A DNA stretch of 64,000 nucleotides from Ustilago trichophora (lineage: Eukaryota; Basidiomycota; Ustilaginomycetes; Ustilaginales; Ustilaginaceae). This document shows positions 10,699-19,972 of the stretch, piece by piece. Under the pieces are notes generated by a model, which saw only the letters and a program-made list of their open reading frames with translations, was not told the origin of the DNA and did not search any database. The stretch is from positions 1,178,001 to 1,242,000 of the forward strand of contig OOIN01000004.1 in assembly GCA_900323505.1 (NCBI GenBank), written 5' to 3'. The translations under genes were made by a program, and so were the position numbers. Every line of letters begins with the position of its first letter. The stretch's first letter is position 1.

Positions 10699-11231
10699 TT
10701 TCGCTAGTCGTTCTTAGTTGTGGTCAGTATGAGAAGGGGAGAGGTGACGAAGAGGAGGGGACGGCCGGATAAGTATTGGTGATGTGGCGTGAGGGAAAGA
10801 AGGACGGATGTTGGCTGGGTCAATCCATTAATACTGTTCGTGGCGCATAGGTAGATAGAAGGCGATAGCAAGAAGGACCAGCACAGTCGGGGACAAATTT
10901 TCCAAGCCAAAGTCTTCTTTGAGTCAGGGTGGGAGGAAGCGGGGCACACGCTGTGTGAGTGCTGCAAGTGCACGACCCTTAAAACAAAAGGTTTCCCACC
11001 CAACACTATCAGGGCCCAGAGGCTGAAAAGTGAAATTTCTCGAAGAGGGAATCAGAGGATTAAGACGGAGGCCCAGGCGGGCTGTTGGCGTGGCAAATGG
11101 CAGGCATTTTGGTGGTTTGCGAGAGGCACTCATTCGTGGCTAGACTGCTTCGTGCTTCGGCTGCCGCTCAACAAAGCCTCACATCAACGGAGTCGCCGAA
11201 CTCGAAACTTGGAACGATCAGTCCAACTGAA

Positions 11232-11234
<3 letters not shown>

Positions 11235-11293
<59 letters not shown>
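11235..11293. repeat. (GA)n microsatellite
   Basis: An uninterrupted GA dinucleotide run of about 59 bp, roughly 540 bp upstream of the desaturase ATG (CT-rich on that gene's sense strand). Confidence 0.95.
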
Positions 11294-11295
<2 letters not shown>

Positions 11296-12104
11296 GCGGG
11301 GATGTGGGCCCAGCCGTTCTTGGCTCGTTGGCCAAAAGGAGTGAAATTTTGGCATTTTGGTTGCGCATGTCAATCACAATCTTCCAAAAGAGTCGCCTCC
11401 CCTTGCCTCCTCCCGTGCTGCGCCTGCAAATCCTCAAAATAACGTGTCCGTCTTCTCGGCAAAAGCTTGACAAAGAAGAAAAAAAGTTTTTTAGGACTTT
11501 TTCGCAGCTTTGGCGCCTACAACGGCGATTCAGAGAGGCCTTTCGCCTGGCCAACTTAGAGATGTCTTCCCTGAAAAGGTTGGGGCGAATCCTCTGCCAA
11601 TCACACGCAGCACATTGGCTCTCGTTTTCTTGGCCTATCTTTCCTGTTCCGCCCGAGAGGCTCAGATCAGCAATTCCTCCTCGAATCTCCTGCATGTTAC
11701 CAAGCTTGCAGCTTGCTGACCTTTGCGCAGGACTCAATCTCACACGACGCTCTTTGATCCATCTCTACACTGCGTCCTGAGACTATACTGAAATCAGCAT
11801 CCGAAGACGTTGAGCAGTAGCAGTCTGTGAGACTAAGTCTCTCCGAGACGTGAGACAATGGCAGTGAGCGTTGCTGTTCAACCATCAATTCTCAAGACAT
11901 TCAAGGTTCAGACGCCCTCGGCTAGAGTTGCCACGCTCGAGGAGCCCTTTTTCCCCGAACTGGCGTGCAGAGCTCTGTGCCAGCTGTGAAAGCGATCTTC
12001 CAGGGGAAATTTGGTTTCGTGCTCTTTTGTTAGATCTACAGTTGTCGAAGGCATGCATCTTTCTTGTAGAGTCAGCCTTGAGCGAGCCGTCACTCGACTC
12101 TAGC

Positions 12105-12123
12105 TACAGTACTGTACAGTACA
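12105..12123. repeat. TACAGTACTGTA palindrome
   Basis: A perfect 12-bp palindrome (12105-12116) followed by an extra CAGTACA half-site, 518 bp upstream of the ODC ATG. Confidence 0.7.
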
Positions 12124-12624
12124 TACTTTCAGATTCAGCGTCGACGATCCGAGTCGATTGGAGGTCACTCTGAATCTCGGGGCTGTTAAAGAAGGCAAGG
12201 CGATCGCCTTACGCCCTTTGGCCTTCGATCTAGCTCGATTGAGCACAGCTTTTGACTCGCTGTCGGTGCACCTATACCTACCTACCTGCCTGCCTCTTGT
12301 TGTTTACAGCAAGTGTGGATCTTCTCATATTCGCAAAGAATGCTGGACAAGCGCATCTGTGGAGATGATGCATCACTTTGACACCGCTTGTCGAGCGAAT
12401 GTGTGCGCCCTTGGGACGCAACTTCGGCTTGCTAGCTTGCGCTAACTTCCAAACCCCTGACCCTCACCCTAACCCTTTGTCATGTTTACCGCGTGAGTTT
12501 CGAATCGGGGTGCGCCGATGCTATTTTAGTTCGATCGGGCGTGCCGAGAAGAGGTCTCTGCAAGACACGATTTCCAAACTACGTCGCTACATGGAATCCT
12601 TATCCTTTTGCTGCTACCATCAAC

Positions 12625-12654
12625 ATGAACCCCCCCTACGATGGCATTCCCTGA
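12625..12654 (+). promoter_or_regulatory. Overlapping upstream ORF at ornithine decarboxylase
   Basis: An ATG at 12625 in the favourable context ATCAACATGA opens a nine-codon frame (MNPPYDGIP, stop TGA 12652-12654). It overlaps the ODC ATG at 12641 in a different frame. If the mRNA starts upstream of 12625, ribosomes must leak past this ATG, or past the even earlier ATG at 12591, to make ODC. A translational control role is inference. Confidence 0.5.
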
Positions 12655-14176
12655 TCTCAACCTACCTGGTCCCTCTCGTTACGTCCACCATCCCATCGTA
12701 GTCGACAGCACCCGTTCAACTTCCACGCCCATGGCTGCTCCTTTCTTTGCCCTAACTCACCAGCAGCGCCTTCGAGCCGACACACCACCTCTTGATGATG
12801 AAGAGCACGACTATATCAAGCCCCTTGACGGCCACAAGCCCATCTATCGCGGTGGATTTGACTCGCAGCTGAAGCGTGTTCTCCAAGACATTGACATTCA
12901 CGGCTGCGAAGCCAACGGAGAGAATGCCTTCTTTGTAGCCGACCTCTCTGAGGTCTACCGTCAGCACCTTCGCTGGATGCGAGCTCTTCCTCGCATCGTT
13001 CCCTTTTACGCAGTAAAGTGCAACCCTGACCCATACGTACTTCAGCTCCTCGCCTCGCTCGGCTCCGGATTCGATTGCGCCTCCAACGGCGAGATCGAGG
13101 CCGTCCTCAAGCTCGGCATCAATCCGGCCAGAATCATCTACGCTAACCCATGCAAGGCTGCCAGCTTCGTCCGCCACGCTGCTGCCAACAATGTCGGCCT
13201 CACCACCTTTGACAACCTGGACGAGTTGGAAAAGATGAAGCGCTACCACCCTTCTTGTAAGCTCGTAGTGCGTATCCTCACCGACGACTCCAAGAGCGCT
13301 TGTCAGCTCGGTCTCAAATTTGGCGCTCCTCTCGACTCGGTCCCTCGTTTGCTCCAGCGTGCCCGCGAGCTGGACCTCGATGTGGTCGGTGTCAGCTTTC
13401 ACGTTGGCTCGGGCAACTACGACCCAGACGCCTTCCGCGACGCTGTCCACCGCGCGCGCCGTGCTTTTGAGATGGGCAAGGAAGCCGGCTACACCTTTGA
13501 CCTGCTCGACGTCGGTGGTGGATTTGGCCACGATGACTTTGAGAGGGTTGCAGGCGTTCTCGGCTCCGCCATCGACAGCTACTTCCCCGACGAGGACTTT
13601 GCTCCCGGCGGCCAGGAGGTTCTCGGCAAAGTCAATGGGCTAAGGATCATCGCCGAGCCAGGTCGCTTCTACGTCCACTCGGCCTTTGCACTGGCTACCA
13701 ACATCATTGCTGCCCGCCGCAGCGAGTCGGACGCAGTCGACGCAGATGCTACCAAGCCTCAAGTCATGTACTACCAGAACGATGGCCTTTACGGCTCTTT
13801 CAACTGTGTCATCTTTGACCACGTCACTGTGCATCCCAAAGTGCTTACCCTCGGCCACGAGTACGCATACCAGCCCACCATCGCCTCCCCCGGCGTGGCT
13901 GCCATCACAGCAGCAGACTCTGCCGAGCAGCGAGAAGCAAAGATGCTGCAACCGTGCAGCGTTTGGGGTCCCACCTGCGACTCGATCGACTGCGTGCGCG
14001 ATCTCGTCCAGCTTCCCAAGGGTTTGCAGGTCGGGGACTGGCTCGTCTTTGAGAATATGGGAGCCTACACCATTTGCGCTGCCTCCACATTCAACGGCAT
14101 TCGCCGCTCAGAAATCCGCTACACCCTCGGCGAAGGGGACGATGCAGAGGCCGTTCGCCAGCTCATGCTTCAGTGA
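12641..14176 (+). CDS. ODC1: Ornithine decarboxylase
   Basis: A 511-residue PLP enzyme of the group IV decarboxylase family that converts ornithine to putrescine, the first step of polyamine synthesis. The PLP-binding lysine is K126 in PFYAVKCNPD. The substrate and phosphate regions follow (SFHVGSGNYDP; DVGGGFGHDDFE; IIAEPGRFYVHSAFALATN). The catalytic cysteine of the partner subunit is C446 in WGPTCDSIDCV, and YQNDGLYGSFNC is intact, so an active homodimer is expected. The N-terminal ~75 residues are fungal-variable. The first in-frame ATG is 12641; a second at 12731 (MAAPFFAL) would still leave the catalytic fold complete. It is convergent with the acyl-CoA dehydrogenase, 173 bp stop to stop. 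Overlapping upstream ATGs suggest translational control. Confidence 0.97.
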   Translation: MAFPDLNLPGPSRYVHHPIVVDSTRSTSTPMAAPFFALTHQQRLRADTPPLDDEEHDYIKPLDGHKPIYRGGFDSQLKRVLQDIDIHGCEANGENAFFVADLSEVYRQHLRWMRALPRIVPFYAVKCNPDPYVLQLLASLGSGFDCASNGEIEAVLKLGINPARIIYANPCKAASFVRHAAANNVGLTTFDNLDELEKMKRYHPSCKLVVRILTDDSKSACQLGLKFGAPLDSVPRLLQRARELDLDVVGVSFHVGSGNYDPDAFRDAVHRARRAFEMGKEAGYTFDLLDVGGGFGHDDFERVAGVLGSAIDSYFPDEDFAPGGQEVLGKVNGLRIIAEPGRFYVHSAFALATNIIAARRSESDAVDADATKPQVMYYQNDGLYGSFNCVIFDHVTVHPKVLTLGHEYAYQPTIASPGVAAITAADSAEQREAKMLQPCSVWGPTCDSIDCVRDLVQLPKGLQVGDWLVFENMGAYTICAASTFNGIRRSEIRYTLGEGDDAEAVRQLMLQ

Positions 14177-14349
14177 TTCAGTTTCTCATGTTTAGATCTC
14201 TTGTTCAGGTTCAGTTAATCTCATTGCTTTTGTATAGGTTTACTTGGTATTTCCGCGCTGTGGAAGTGGATGTGGATGTGCGTTTTTTTGGATCGGGTCG
14301 ATTTCTATGAGGCAACAGTGCAGACGTATACATGATGGAAATGCGACAT

Positions 14350-15724
14350 TTACTGGGCAAAGAGTTCCTTGATGTGCCTCGAGATGATAAGACGCTGAAT
14401 TTGGTCTGTGTATCACAATGTCAACAACAGGACAAATAGAACGCGATAAAGTCAGTAAAACCGCAGCATCAACATATCTAGCTCTGTGTTTTAAAGTATA
14501 CTCACCGGTACCCTCGTAGAGGCGGAAGATCCTGGCGTCACGGTAGAGCTTCTCGACGGGAGACTCTGTGTTGAAACCGAGACCACCAAAGATCTGGACG
14601 GCAGCATCGGCGTTGAAGTTGGCGGCCTCACCAGCACGACATTTAGCCATGGAGGCCCAGAAGGAGTTGCGCTGGCCTTGATCCTTGGCCCAAGCCGACT
14701 TCCAGACGAGGTTACGGGCGCCTTCGACGTTCATTTGCATGTCGGCGAGGAGGAAGGCAATGGCCTGGTGGTCGATGATCTGCTTGCCCATTGTTTTGCG
14801 GTCCTGTGCGTAGATGGCAGCTTCATGGAGGGCGCGCTGTGCCAGACCCACTGCTCCGGCTGCAACGAGTGGTCGGGTAATGTCAAATGCACCCATGGCG
14901 GTGACGAACCCCTGACCAGGTTTGCCGACAACGTTTTCTTCCGGAATCACGACGTTCTCAAAAGTGATCTGGCGGGTGTCGGAGCAACGTTGACCCATGT
15001 TGATTTCCTTCTTGCCAACGTGGATACCGGGAGTGTCGGCGTCGACGACGAAACCAGTCATCGACTTGGCAGCCTTGGCGTTGGGGTCGGTCTTGGCGAG
15101 CACAAAGTACCAGTTGGCCTTGCCACCGTTGGTGATCCACATCTTGCTACCGTTGAGGACCCACTTGTCACCCTGCTTTTCGGCCTTTGTGTCAATGTTG
15201 GCGACGTCGGAACCTGCACCGGGTTCAGTAACACAGTAGGCAGCCATGAGGGGCTCCTCGGTCATCCTACCGAGATACTTTTGCTTGATCTCGTGCGAGG
15301 CGGATACGAGCAGAGGGGCCTCAGCAAGACCATTGGCCTCCATAGCAGTTTGAATACCGGAACAGCCAAAGGCGAGCTCCTCGGAAATGAGAGCGCACTC
15401 CATGAGTCCGAGACCGGGTCCACCATACTCCTCGGGAATGTGGGTGTTGAGCAGACCAACCTCCCAACCCTTCTTGAGGATCTCTGTGGGGTACTCCATG
15501 GTCTGGTCGTGGTGGCGGGCGTTGGGGATGATCTCCTCACGGGCAAACTTCCGGGCCAAGTCACGGTAGGCTTCCTGGTCCTCGCTCAGGCCGAACGAGA
15601 CACCGGTGCTCTCGACGGGGGTGGAGTAAGCTCGAGAGGCGCGGGCGGCGGAGAGAGCGCCCTTGTTGAGCGAAGTGATGGCACGGCTGCTACCGGCAAC
15701 GGCACGCTTTGCGAAAAGGGACAT
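14350..15724 (-). CDS. Mitochondrial acyl-CoA dehydrogenase
   Basis: Two exons, 15724-14506 and 14405-14350, give 424 residues. The 100-bp intron has GTGAGT and CAG ends; splicing restores the family's C-terminal signature [18 protein letters not shown]404 in that block is the expected catalytic base. The N-terminus [15 protein letters not shown] is a basic, Ser-rich mitochondrial leader. [11 protein letters not shown] and KMWITNGG are FAD and substrate-loop motifs. The sequence resembles short/medium-chain acyl-CoA dehydrogenases, which catalyse the first step of beta-oxidation and pass electrons to ETF. An upstream in-frame ATG (15766) would mask the leader, so I prefer 15724. Retaining the intron would keep the frame open and replace the C-terminal end with unrelated sequence. 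Confidence 0.93.
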
Positions 15725-16354
15725 GCTGATGAAAGGTTGTGAAGCGTTGAATGGGGAACGTATCACTACTAGGGAAAGAAGGTGTTGGTGAAACGAGAAG
15801 AAAGAAGGAAGGGAAGAAGGAAAGAAGTGAGGTAAGATCTAGGTGGCTACTGTACTAGTAATGCAAGTGTTGGTGGTCACCTCTTTCAGCTAGATCAATC
15901 CGGTCAAGACCTGGAGGACCAGCTACTGGTAGTTTGTCACTGCGGCCCCCGCAAAAGGGGGCGGCGGAGTGCAAGCTTTGCGCGGCTGTGGCCAGTATGA
16001 GAGCGTGCTGCAACTCGTGCAACTCCTACTTATGCGCGCCCTCCCGGTATTTTGCTGTCCATTTCTTACCGAAGCAGTGCATTTCACGTTCAAATCTCAG
16101 GCTCGCCAGTACAGTGCCTATCAGCTTGCATCGGGCCCCCGATCTGCGATATTACAGAATTGCTGTCGATGAAGCTGTTGCGATTCCCTCAAAGCCAGCT
16201 TCACTTTTCCATCGTCAGCTTGGGTCTGACACGGTCGAAAATGTCAAGACAGTCATAGGCATAGAAGCAGAGTCATGTGGTAAAAATACACCAAGTGATA
16301 GGATTAGAAAGAGACAAGATGCTGAGTAGTAAAAAAAAAAACCCCCAAAAAGGA
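15725..16354. other. Intergenic region, no gene seen
   Basis: This holds the promoter side of the acyl-CoA dehydrogenase gene (GA-rich on the plus strand at 15775-15835) and the 3' flank of the GATA factor, including an A11 run at 16331-16341. I see no supported gene. Confidence 0.65.
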
Positions 16355-19300
16355 TTAAGTTCGTGGAGCACTAACCGCCTGAGGAGGGCTCGAAGCAATA
16401 GGCAATCGGGCAGCTACATTCGAGGTGTCCCTTCGCACACCTCCGCTGCTCCTCGACTGGCTTCGGTCATGCTCGGCAGGTCGTGCAAAGCCGCGCCAGT
16501 CGCCTGCCTTCTCCAGCTTAGCTTTGCCGTACAAATTGTCCCAGTTCCAGTGGTCGTCGTCCTCGTCCATGTCATCGGGACGAGCGCGCTTGTCGCCGGG
16601 CCTGGTGGGACCAACGTGCGGCGATCGTGCATCGATGCCCCAGGCAGTAGCCTTGCGAGAGGAAGGTGCAGCAGACAGAGGCCTGCTCTCGGCCAGATTC
16701 GATGCCGTGCTAGGAGGCGAGTTGCGCTTCAAGGGGACGGCAGCCATGACGGGCAGCGAAGCCATCCTCTGCTCGAAGCTGTTGCGTCGAGAAGTAGCCT
16801 GTGTGTCGGGCGCGAGCAGAGGTCGACCTGCAGGCTGCTGGTGGGTAGGCGGAGGCGACTCGAGCTCATCCTTCTCACTGGAGGAGGAGCTATTGTCGTA
16901 GCCATGCGATCGTCGCGAGACGCTCTCGGCAGTCTCTTCCTTGACTGGAGCATTGCTTGCTCTGGCTCCGTGACTGTCAGTTCCCGGACTGCCTCGAGCA
17001 GAGCCACTCTGGGGAGATTCGCGAGAGGGTCCGTGGCCATTGTGAAGCACACTGGTGGATTGTCCAGCAACGTCGACGTGATGATTACCCTGACGTGCCG
17101 AGGCCAGAATTGCCTCTGCTCGATGCAACACCTCGTCGATTCGACGGCGCTCGAAGAGCAGTTCGTCCCGGAGCCTCTCGACATCGCTGAGCTTGACGGG
17201 ACCGCTCGGAACTTGAGCCGAGTGGCCATGGGTGCTGCCGCTGATAGCGACGGGATGATGGTGGTGATGGTGATGACCGTGATGAGCGGTGTGAGTGCCG
17301 TGGCTGGCGTGATGGTGATGGTGGTGGTGGTGGTGATGAGGTACAGTCGAGCTGGTTCGGGGAGCATCCGCACCACCTGTTGCGCGTGCACTGTGGTCGG
17401 GTGCCGTGTTCGAACCGTGGGCCGACTCTGGATGCGAGTCGCGGCCGGCCCTTTCGGAAGAGGCAGCATCCGCAGGCGAGCGTCGCCTGGCGCTAGTGGC
17501 CTCGGGGTAGGCACCCGAACCAGCAGGAGCTTCGTGCTCATCGTAGGTTTCTCTGGGCGCCAGAGGGAGGGATTTGCGGAGCCTCTTGGCGGCTCGACTT
17601 CCATCGGCATGAGACAGGTGAGCAGAGTCGGCACTAGCCCTGGCAGAATGCAGGTCTTGGTGCATCGATGCTGAACTGGTCAAGCTGCTGTTTTGATGAT
17701 GGCGGTCCTCCTCATGCACAGAAGGTCTGGATCTGGCGCCAGCGCCCACTTCCATCAGAAGCATGGCGGCCTCACGATCGCGGGCCTCGCGCATGGCTTG
17801 TTCGGAGGTTGAGGCGGACTTCTTGGGACCCCGCTTGCCCTCGGACGAGGTGGGAGTCGAATCGCCACCACGACCAGCGGCAGGAGCGATCACAGGCTGT
17901 CCGTTGGCATTGATCTGCACGGGGACAACATCGGGGTGATTTGCAGCCTGGGCAGCCGCGTTGGCAGGGATGCGTTTTCTGCGCTTGATGACGGTCTTCT
18001 TCATGCCAATGGGGCGATGAGTACCATGTAGCTTGTGGTAAAGGCCGCAAGCGTTGCAAATGTTGTTGCCGTCCTCGTCTCGCCTCCAGAGCGGCGTGGT
18101 CGTGGTTTGGCAATTGGTGCAGCGGAGGGCACCAACAGCACTGTTCTTGCCATCGTCCTTTTTGTCATCCACGACGGGTGCGGTCCTCTCGGCGCTGTTG
18201 CGAGCAGGCGAGAGTTCGTCGCCAGGGCGCGGTTCACGCTTGCCGACCTTGAGCGCATGCGAGAGGTTGTTGTTGTAAGCGGGGCATCCACTGCAGCTTG
18301 CGGTGCCTCCAGTGCCGTTGCAAAGGCCATCGCCTGGGCAGGAACCGGACTTTGGGTCGTCCTCTCGCGAACAGCTGGGGCCAGCAGACGCCAGCTTTGC
18401 TTCGTGAGTAGGTGGGCTGGCGTCAGAGCCGCCTGGACGGCTGGAAGCGGCGCGATGGGTGCTGTGCGATTTCATGTAAAGTCCGCAGGCGTTGCAAATG
18501 GTGCTGCCATCGGGAGCCCTCCTCCAAAGTGGGGTGGAAGTAACGCCGCAATTGGAGCACCTCATGCTTGCGTGGTGAGCAGATGGGGGCGAGCCAGCGC
18601 CGTCATGATCGTACGAGTCACGGAGCATGTGTTGCGGGCTGGTGGTGCGAGAGGATGGTGCAGGCGCATGCGATCTTGCCTCCTCGCCGTGAGAAATGGA
18701 ACGCCCACCATTGGCATGGTAAGAAGACTCGACAGATCGCGAGGAAGGCGCGTGAATATCGCGGTACGGGAGACCACGCGACTCGTGCTCGTAGCCTGGC
18801 CTAGGGGCGGGCGCGATGGAACGGGGGTGCTCATCGGCGTATCGCTGCGCCTTGGCGCGGTCCTCGGCCGCGTACTCGTGACGGTAGGCAGAATGATCGT
18901 GGCGCATGGTGGCCGGACTGCCAGTGGAAGGAGCTGGGCTCGAGTCGCGGAAGGTGTTGCCCATGTGCAAGCGTTTTGAAGAGCGAGGCGAGGTGTTGGG
19001 CGTTCGACGATGTGTGAGGGCGTCTGAGTGGTCCGAAGTGAGTTCCTTGGACAGTGAAGAGATGGGTGGAAGGTGGACGCCAGCGGATTCGCTGGGATGA
19101 CGGAAAGAAGATGGGTGCAGCAAAGGACTGTTTGGCTGCGATCTGGAAGGACCAAGATTCGACCTCTCAGAGCTCTGCGATCGATTTCGGAAAGCAGCGA
19201 TGGGCGACTGAGATCGACCAGCAGGGTGAAAGGATCGTGGGTCGCGAAAGAGACTGCGTGCTGTACTTCTGGGAAGAGGAGCGTCGTGGTGACTCGATGA

Positions 19301-19558
19301 CGAAGCGCGGTCTGGTGCGTAGCCTGTAGGCGACGGTGGTCTCGAGGTTCGTGGAAGAATGTGAGGAAGAGTTTCGCCTTCGTGGACCGAGCCGTTTCGG
19401 GAATGCTGAGAGAGTCGATCAGGGGAGCGATCCGCTGGTGCGATGGGGCGAGCAGCGATACGTGTTGGATGCGAAGATGACGAGGAAGAAGCGTGGTGGT
19501 GAGAAGAGGAACTGGGAGAGGCGGGGCGCGAAGCGATCTTGACCGGAGGGAGCGCCAT
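16355..19558 (-). CDS. urbs1: Iron-regulatory GATA repressor, Urbs1 class
   Basis: A 1067-residue protein from the first ATG, 19558. It has two GATA zinc fingers (C-X2-C-X17-C-X2-C): finger 1 starts at C334 (CSNCGVTSTPLWRR) and finger 2 at C480 (CTNCQTTTTPLWRR), the latter followed by a basic tail with KRRKRIP. Between them, residues ~396-426 carry the Cys-rich block with CPGDGLCNGTGG and CSGCPAY. That block is diagnostic of fungal iron GATA factors (Urbs1, SREA, SRE, Fep1) that repress siderophore synthesis and iron uptake genes when iron is plentiful. The N-terminal third is Ser/Pro/His-rich. A histidine-rich segment lies at 741 to about 770, including ten consecutive His at 741-750. It is a nuclear DNA-binding protein. 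Family assignment is firm; the name urbs1 assumes smut orthology. Confidence 0.93.
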   Translation of the reverse strand: MALPPVKIASRPASPSSSSHHHASSSSSSHPTRIAARPIAPADRSPDRLSQHSRNGSVHEGETLPHILPRTSRPPSPTGYAPDRASSSSHHDAPLPRSTARSLFRDPRSFHPAGRSQSPIAAFRNRSQSSERSNLGPSRSQPNSPLLHPSSFRHPSESAGVHLPPISSLSKELTSDHSDALTHRRTPNTSPRSSKRLHMGNTFRDSSPAPSTGSPATMRHDHSAYRHEYAAEDRAKAQRYADEHPRSIAPAPRPGYEHESRGLPYRDIHAPSSRSVESSYHANGGRSISHGEEARSHAPAPSSRTTSPQHMLRDSYDHDGAGSPPSAHHASMRCSNCGVTSTPLWRRAPDGSTICNACGLYMKSHSTHRAASSRPGGSDASPPTHEAKLASAGPSCSREDDPKSGSCPGDGLCNGTGGTASCSGCPAYNNNLSHALKVGKREPRPGDELSPARNSAERTAPVVDDKKDDGKNSAVGALRCTNCQTTTTPLWRRDEDGNNICNACGLYHKLHGTHRPIGMKKTVIKRRKRIPANAAAQAANHPDVVPVQINANGQPVIAPAAGRGGDSTPTSSEGKRGPKKSASTSEQAMREARDREAAMLLMEVGAGARSRPSVHEEDRHHQNSSLTSSASMHQDLHSARASADSAHLSHADGSRAAKRLRKSLPLAPRETYDEHEAPAGSGAYPEATSARRRSPADAASSERAGRDSHPESAHGSNTAPDHSARATGGADAPRTSSTVPHHHHHHHHHHASHGTHTAHHGHHHHHHHPVAISGSTHGHSAQVPSGPVKLSDVERLRDELLFERRRIDEVLHRAEAILASARQGNHHVDVAGQSTSVLHNGHGPSRESPQSGSARGSPGTDSHGARASNAPVKEETAESVSRRSHGYDNSSSSSEKDELESPPPTHQQPAGRPLLAPDTQATSRRNSFEQRMASLPVMAAVPLKRNSPPSTASNLAESRPLSAAPSSRKATAWGIDARSPHVGPTRPGDKRARPDDMDEDDDHWNWDNLYGKAKLEKAGDWRGFARPAEHDRSQSRSSGGVRRDTSNVAARLPIASSPPQAVSAPRT
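17309..17338 (-). repeat. CAC/CAT trinucleotide repeat encoding His10
   Basis: Ten consecutive His codons inside the GATA factor gene, followed downstream by a second His7 cluster. The mixture of CAC and CAT codons suggests a partly degraded repeat. Confidence 0.9.
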
Positions 19559-19963
19559 TTTCGGGAGGGGCGTATCGGCACGCAGAGCTCGAGCGAGAAC
19601 AAAGCTTAGACGTGGAGACAAATGTTTGTTGATACCGTGAGGGACCAGATAAGATGCTGCCGAAGAGGGGCCGGGGATCTGCGAGGCTTGCGAAGCGACT
19701 AGGAGCTAGTTTCGGTACCGATGCAGTCTGCGAGCTTAGACTCTGCCTGACCTCAGGTGCTGGCAAGACGATCTTCAAACGCGCGGTTGGTCTGTCCAAT
19801 GGGACGCAAACGAAGCACGAAATGGGCTCTCGAGATTAGCAAGAGCCAAGGGTATTGCTGAGCTGAGGGCTGAGGATGTCGAATGAGGCCTCTGCTCTTT
19901 CGAAGTGCTGCGATGCGATCGGCCAAAAGGGGCTCGGCTGTGCTGTTGTGTCGAGAGAGAGCG

Positions 19964-19972
19964 ACAAAGGGA
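19964..19972 (+). promoter_or_regulatory. ACAAAGGGA, matches the smut pheromone response element
   Basis: A perfect 9-bp match to the element bound by the HMG factor Prf1 in Ustilago maydis, about 410 bp upstream of the urbs1 ATG. A second match lies at 35485-35493. Two hits in 64 kb is near chance level, so function is uncertain. Confidence 0.25.

Larger units (their letters stand above)
10699..12640. other. Intergenic region between divergent desaturase and ODC genes
   Basis: A shared upstream region of about 1.9 kb. It contains a (GA)n run at 11235-11293, a TACAGTACTGTA palindrome at 12105-12123, a telomere-like CCCTAACCCT at 12467-12476 and upstream ATGs for ODC at 12591 and 12625. No protein-coding ORF with an ATG start looks real. 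Confidence 0.65.

Noticed and set aside
11778..11790. GACTATACT, resembling the 5' end of U3 snoRNA
   Set aside because: The following conserved U3 box text is missing, so the match is only nine bases.
14350..15724. Cryptic peroxisomal (PTS1) targeting of metabolic enzymes by readthrough or intron retention, as known for some smut enzymes
   Set aside because: I read past the stops of the acyl-CoA dehydrogenase, D-lactate dehydrogenase, ODC and ADE17, and through the late intron of the dehydrogenase; none of the extended ends carries an SKL-type tripeptide.
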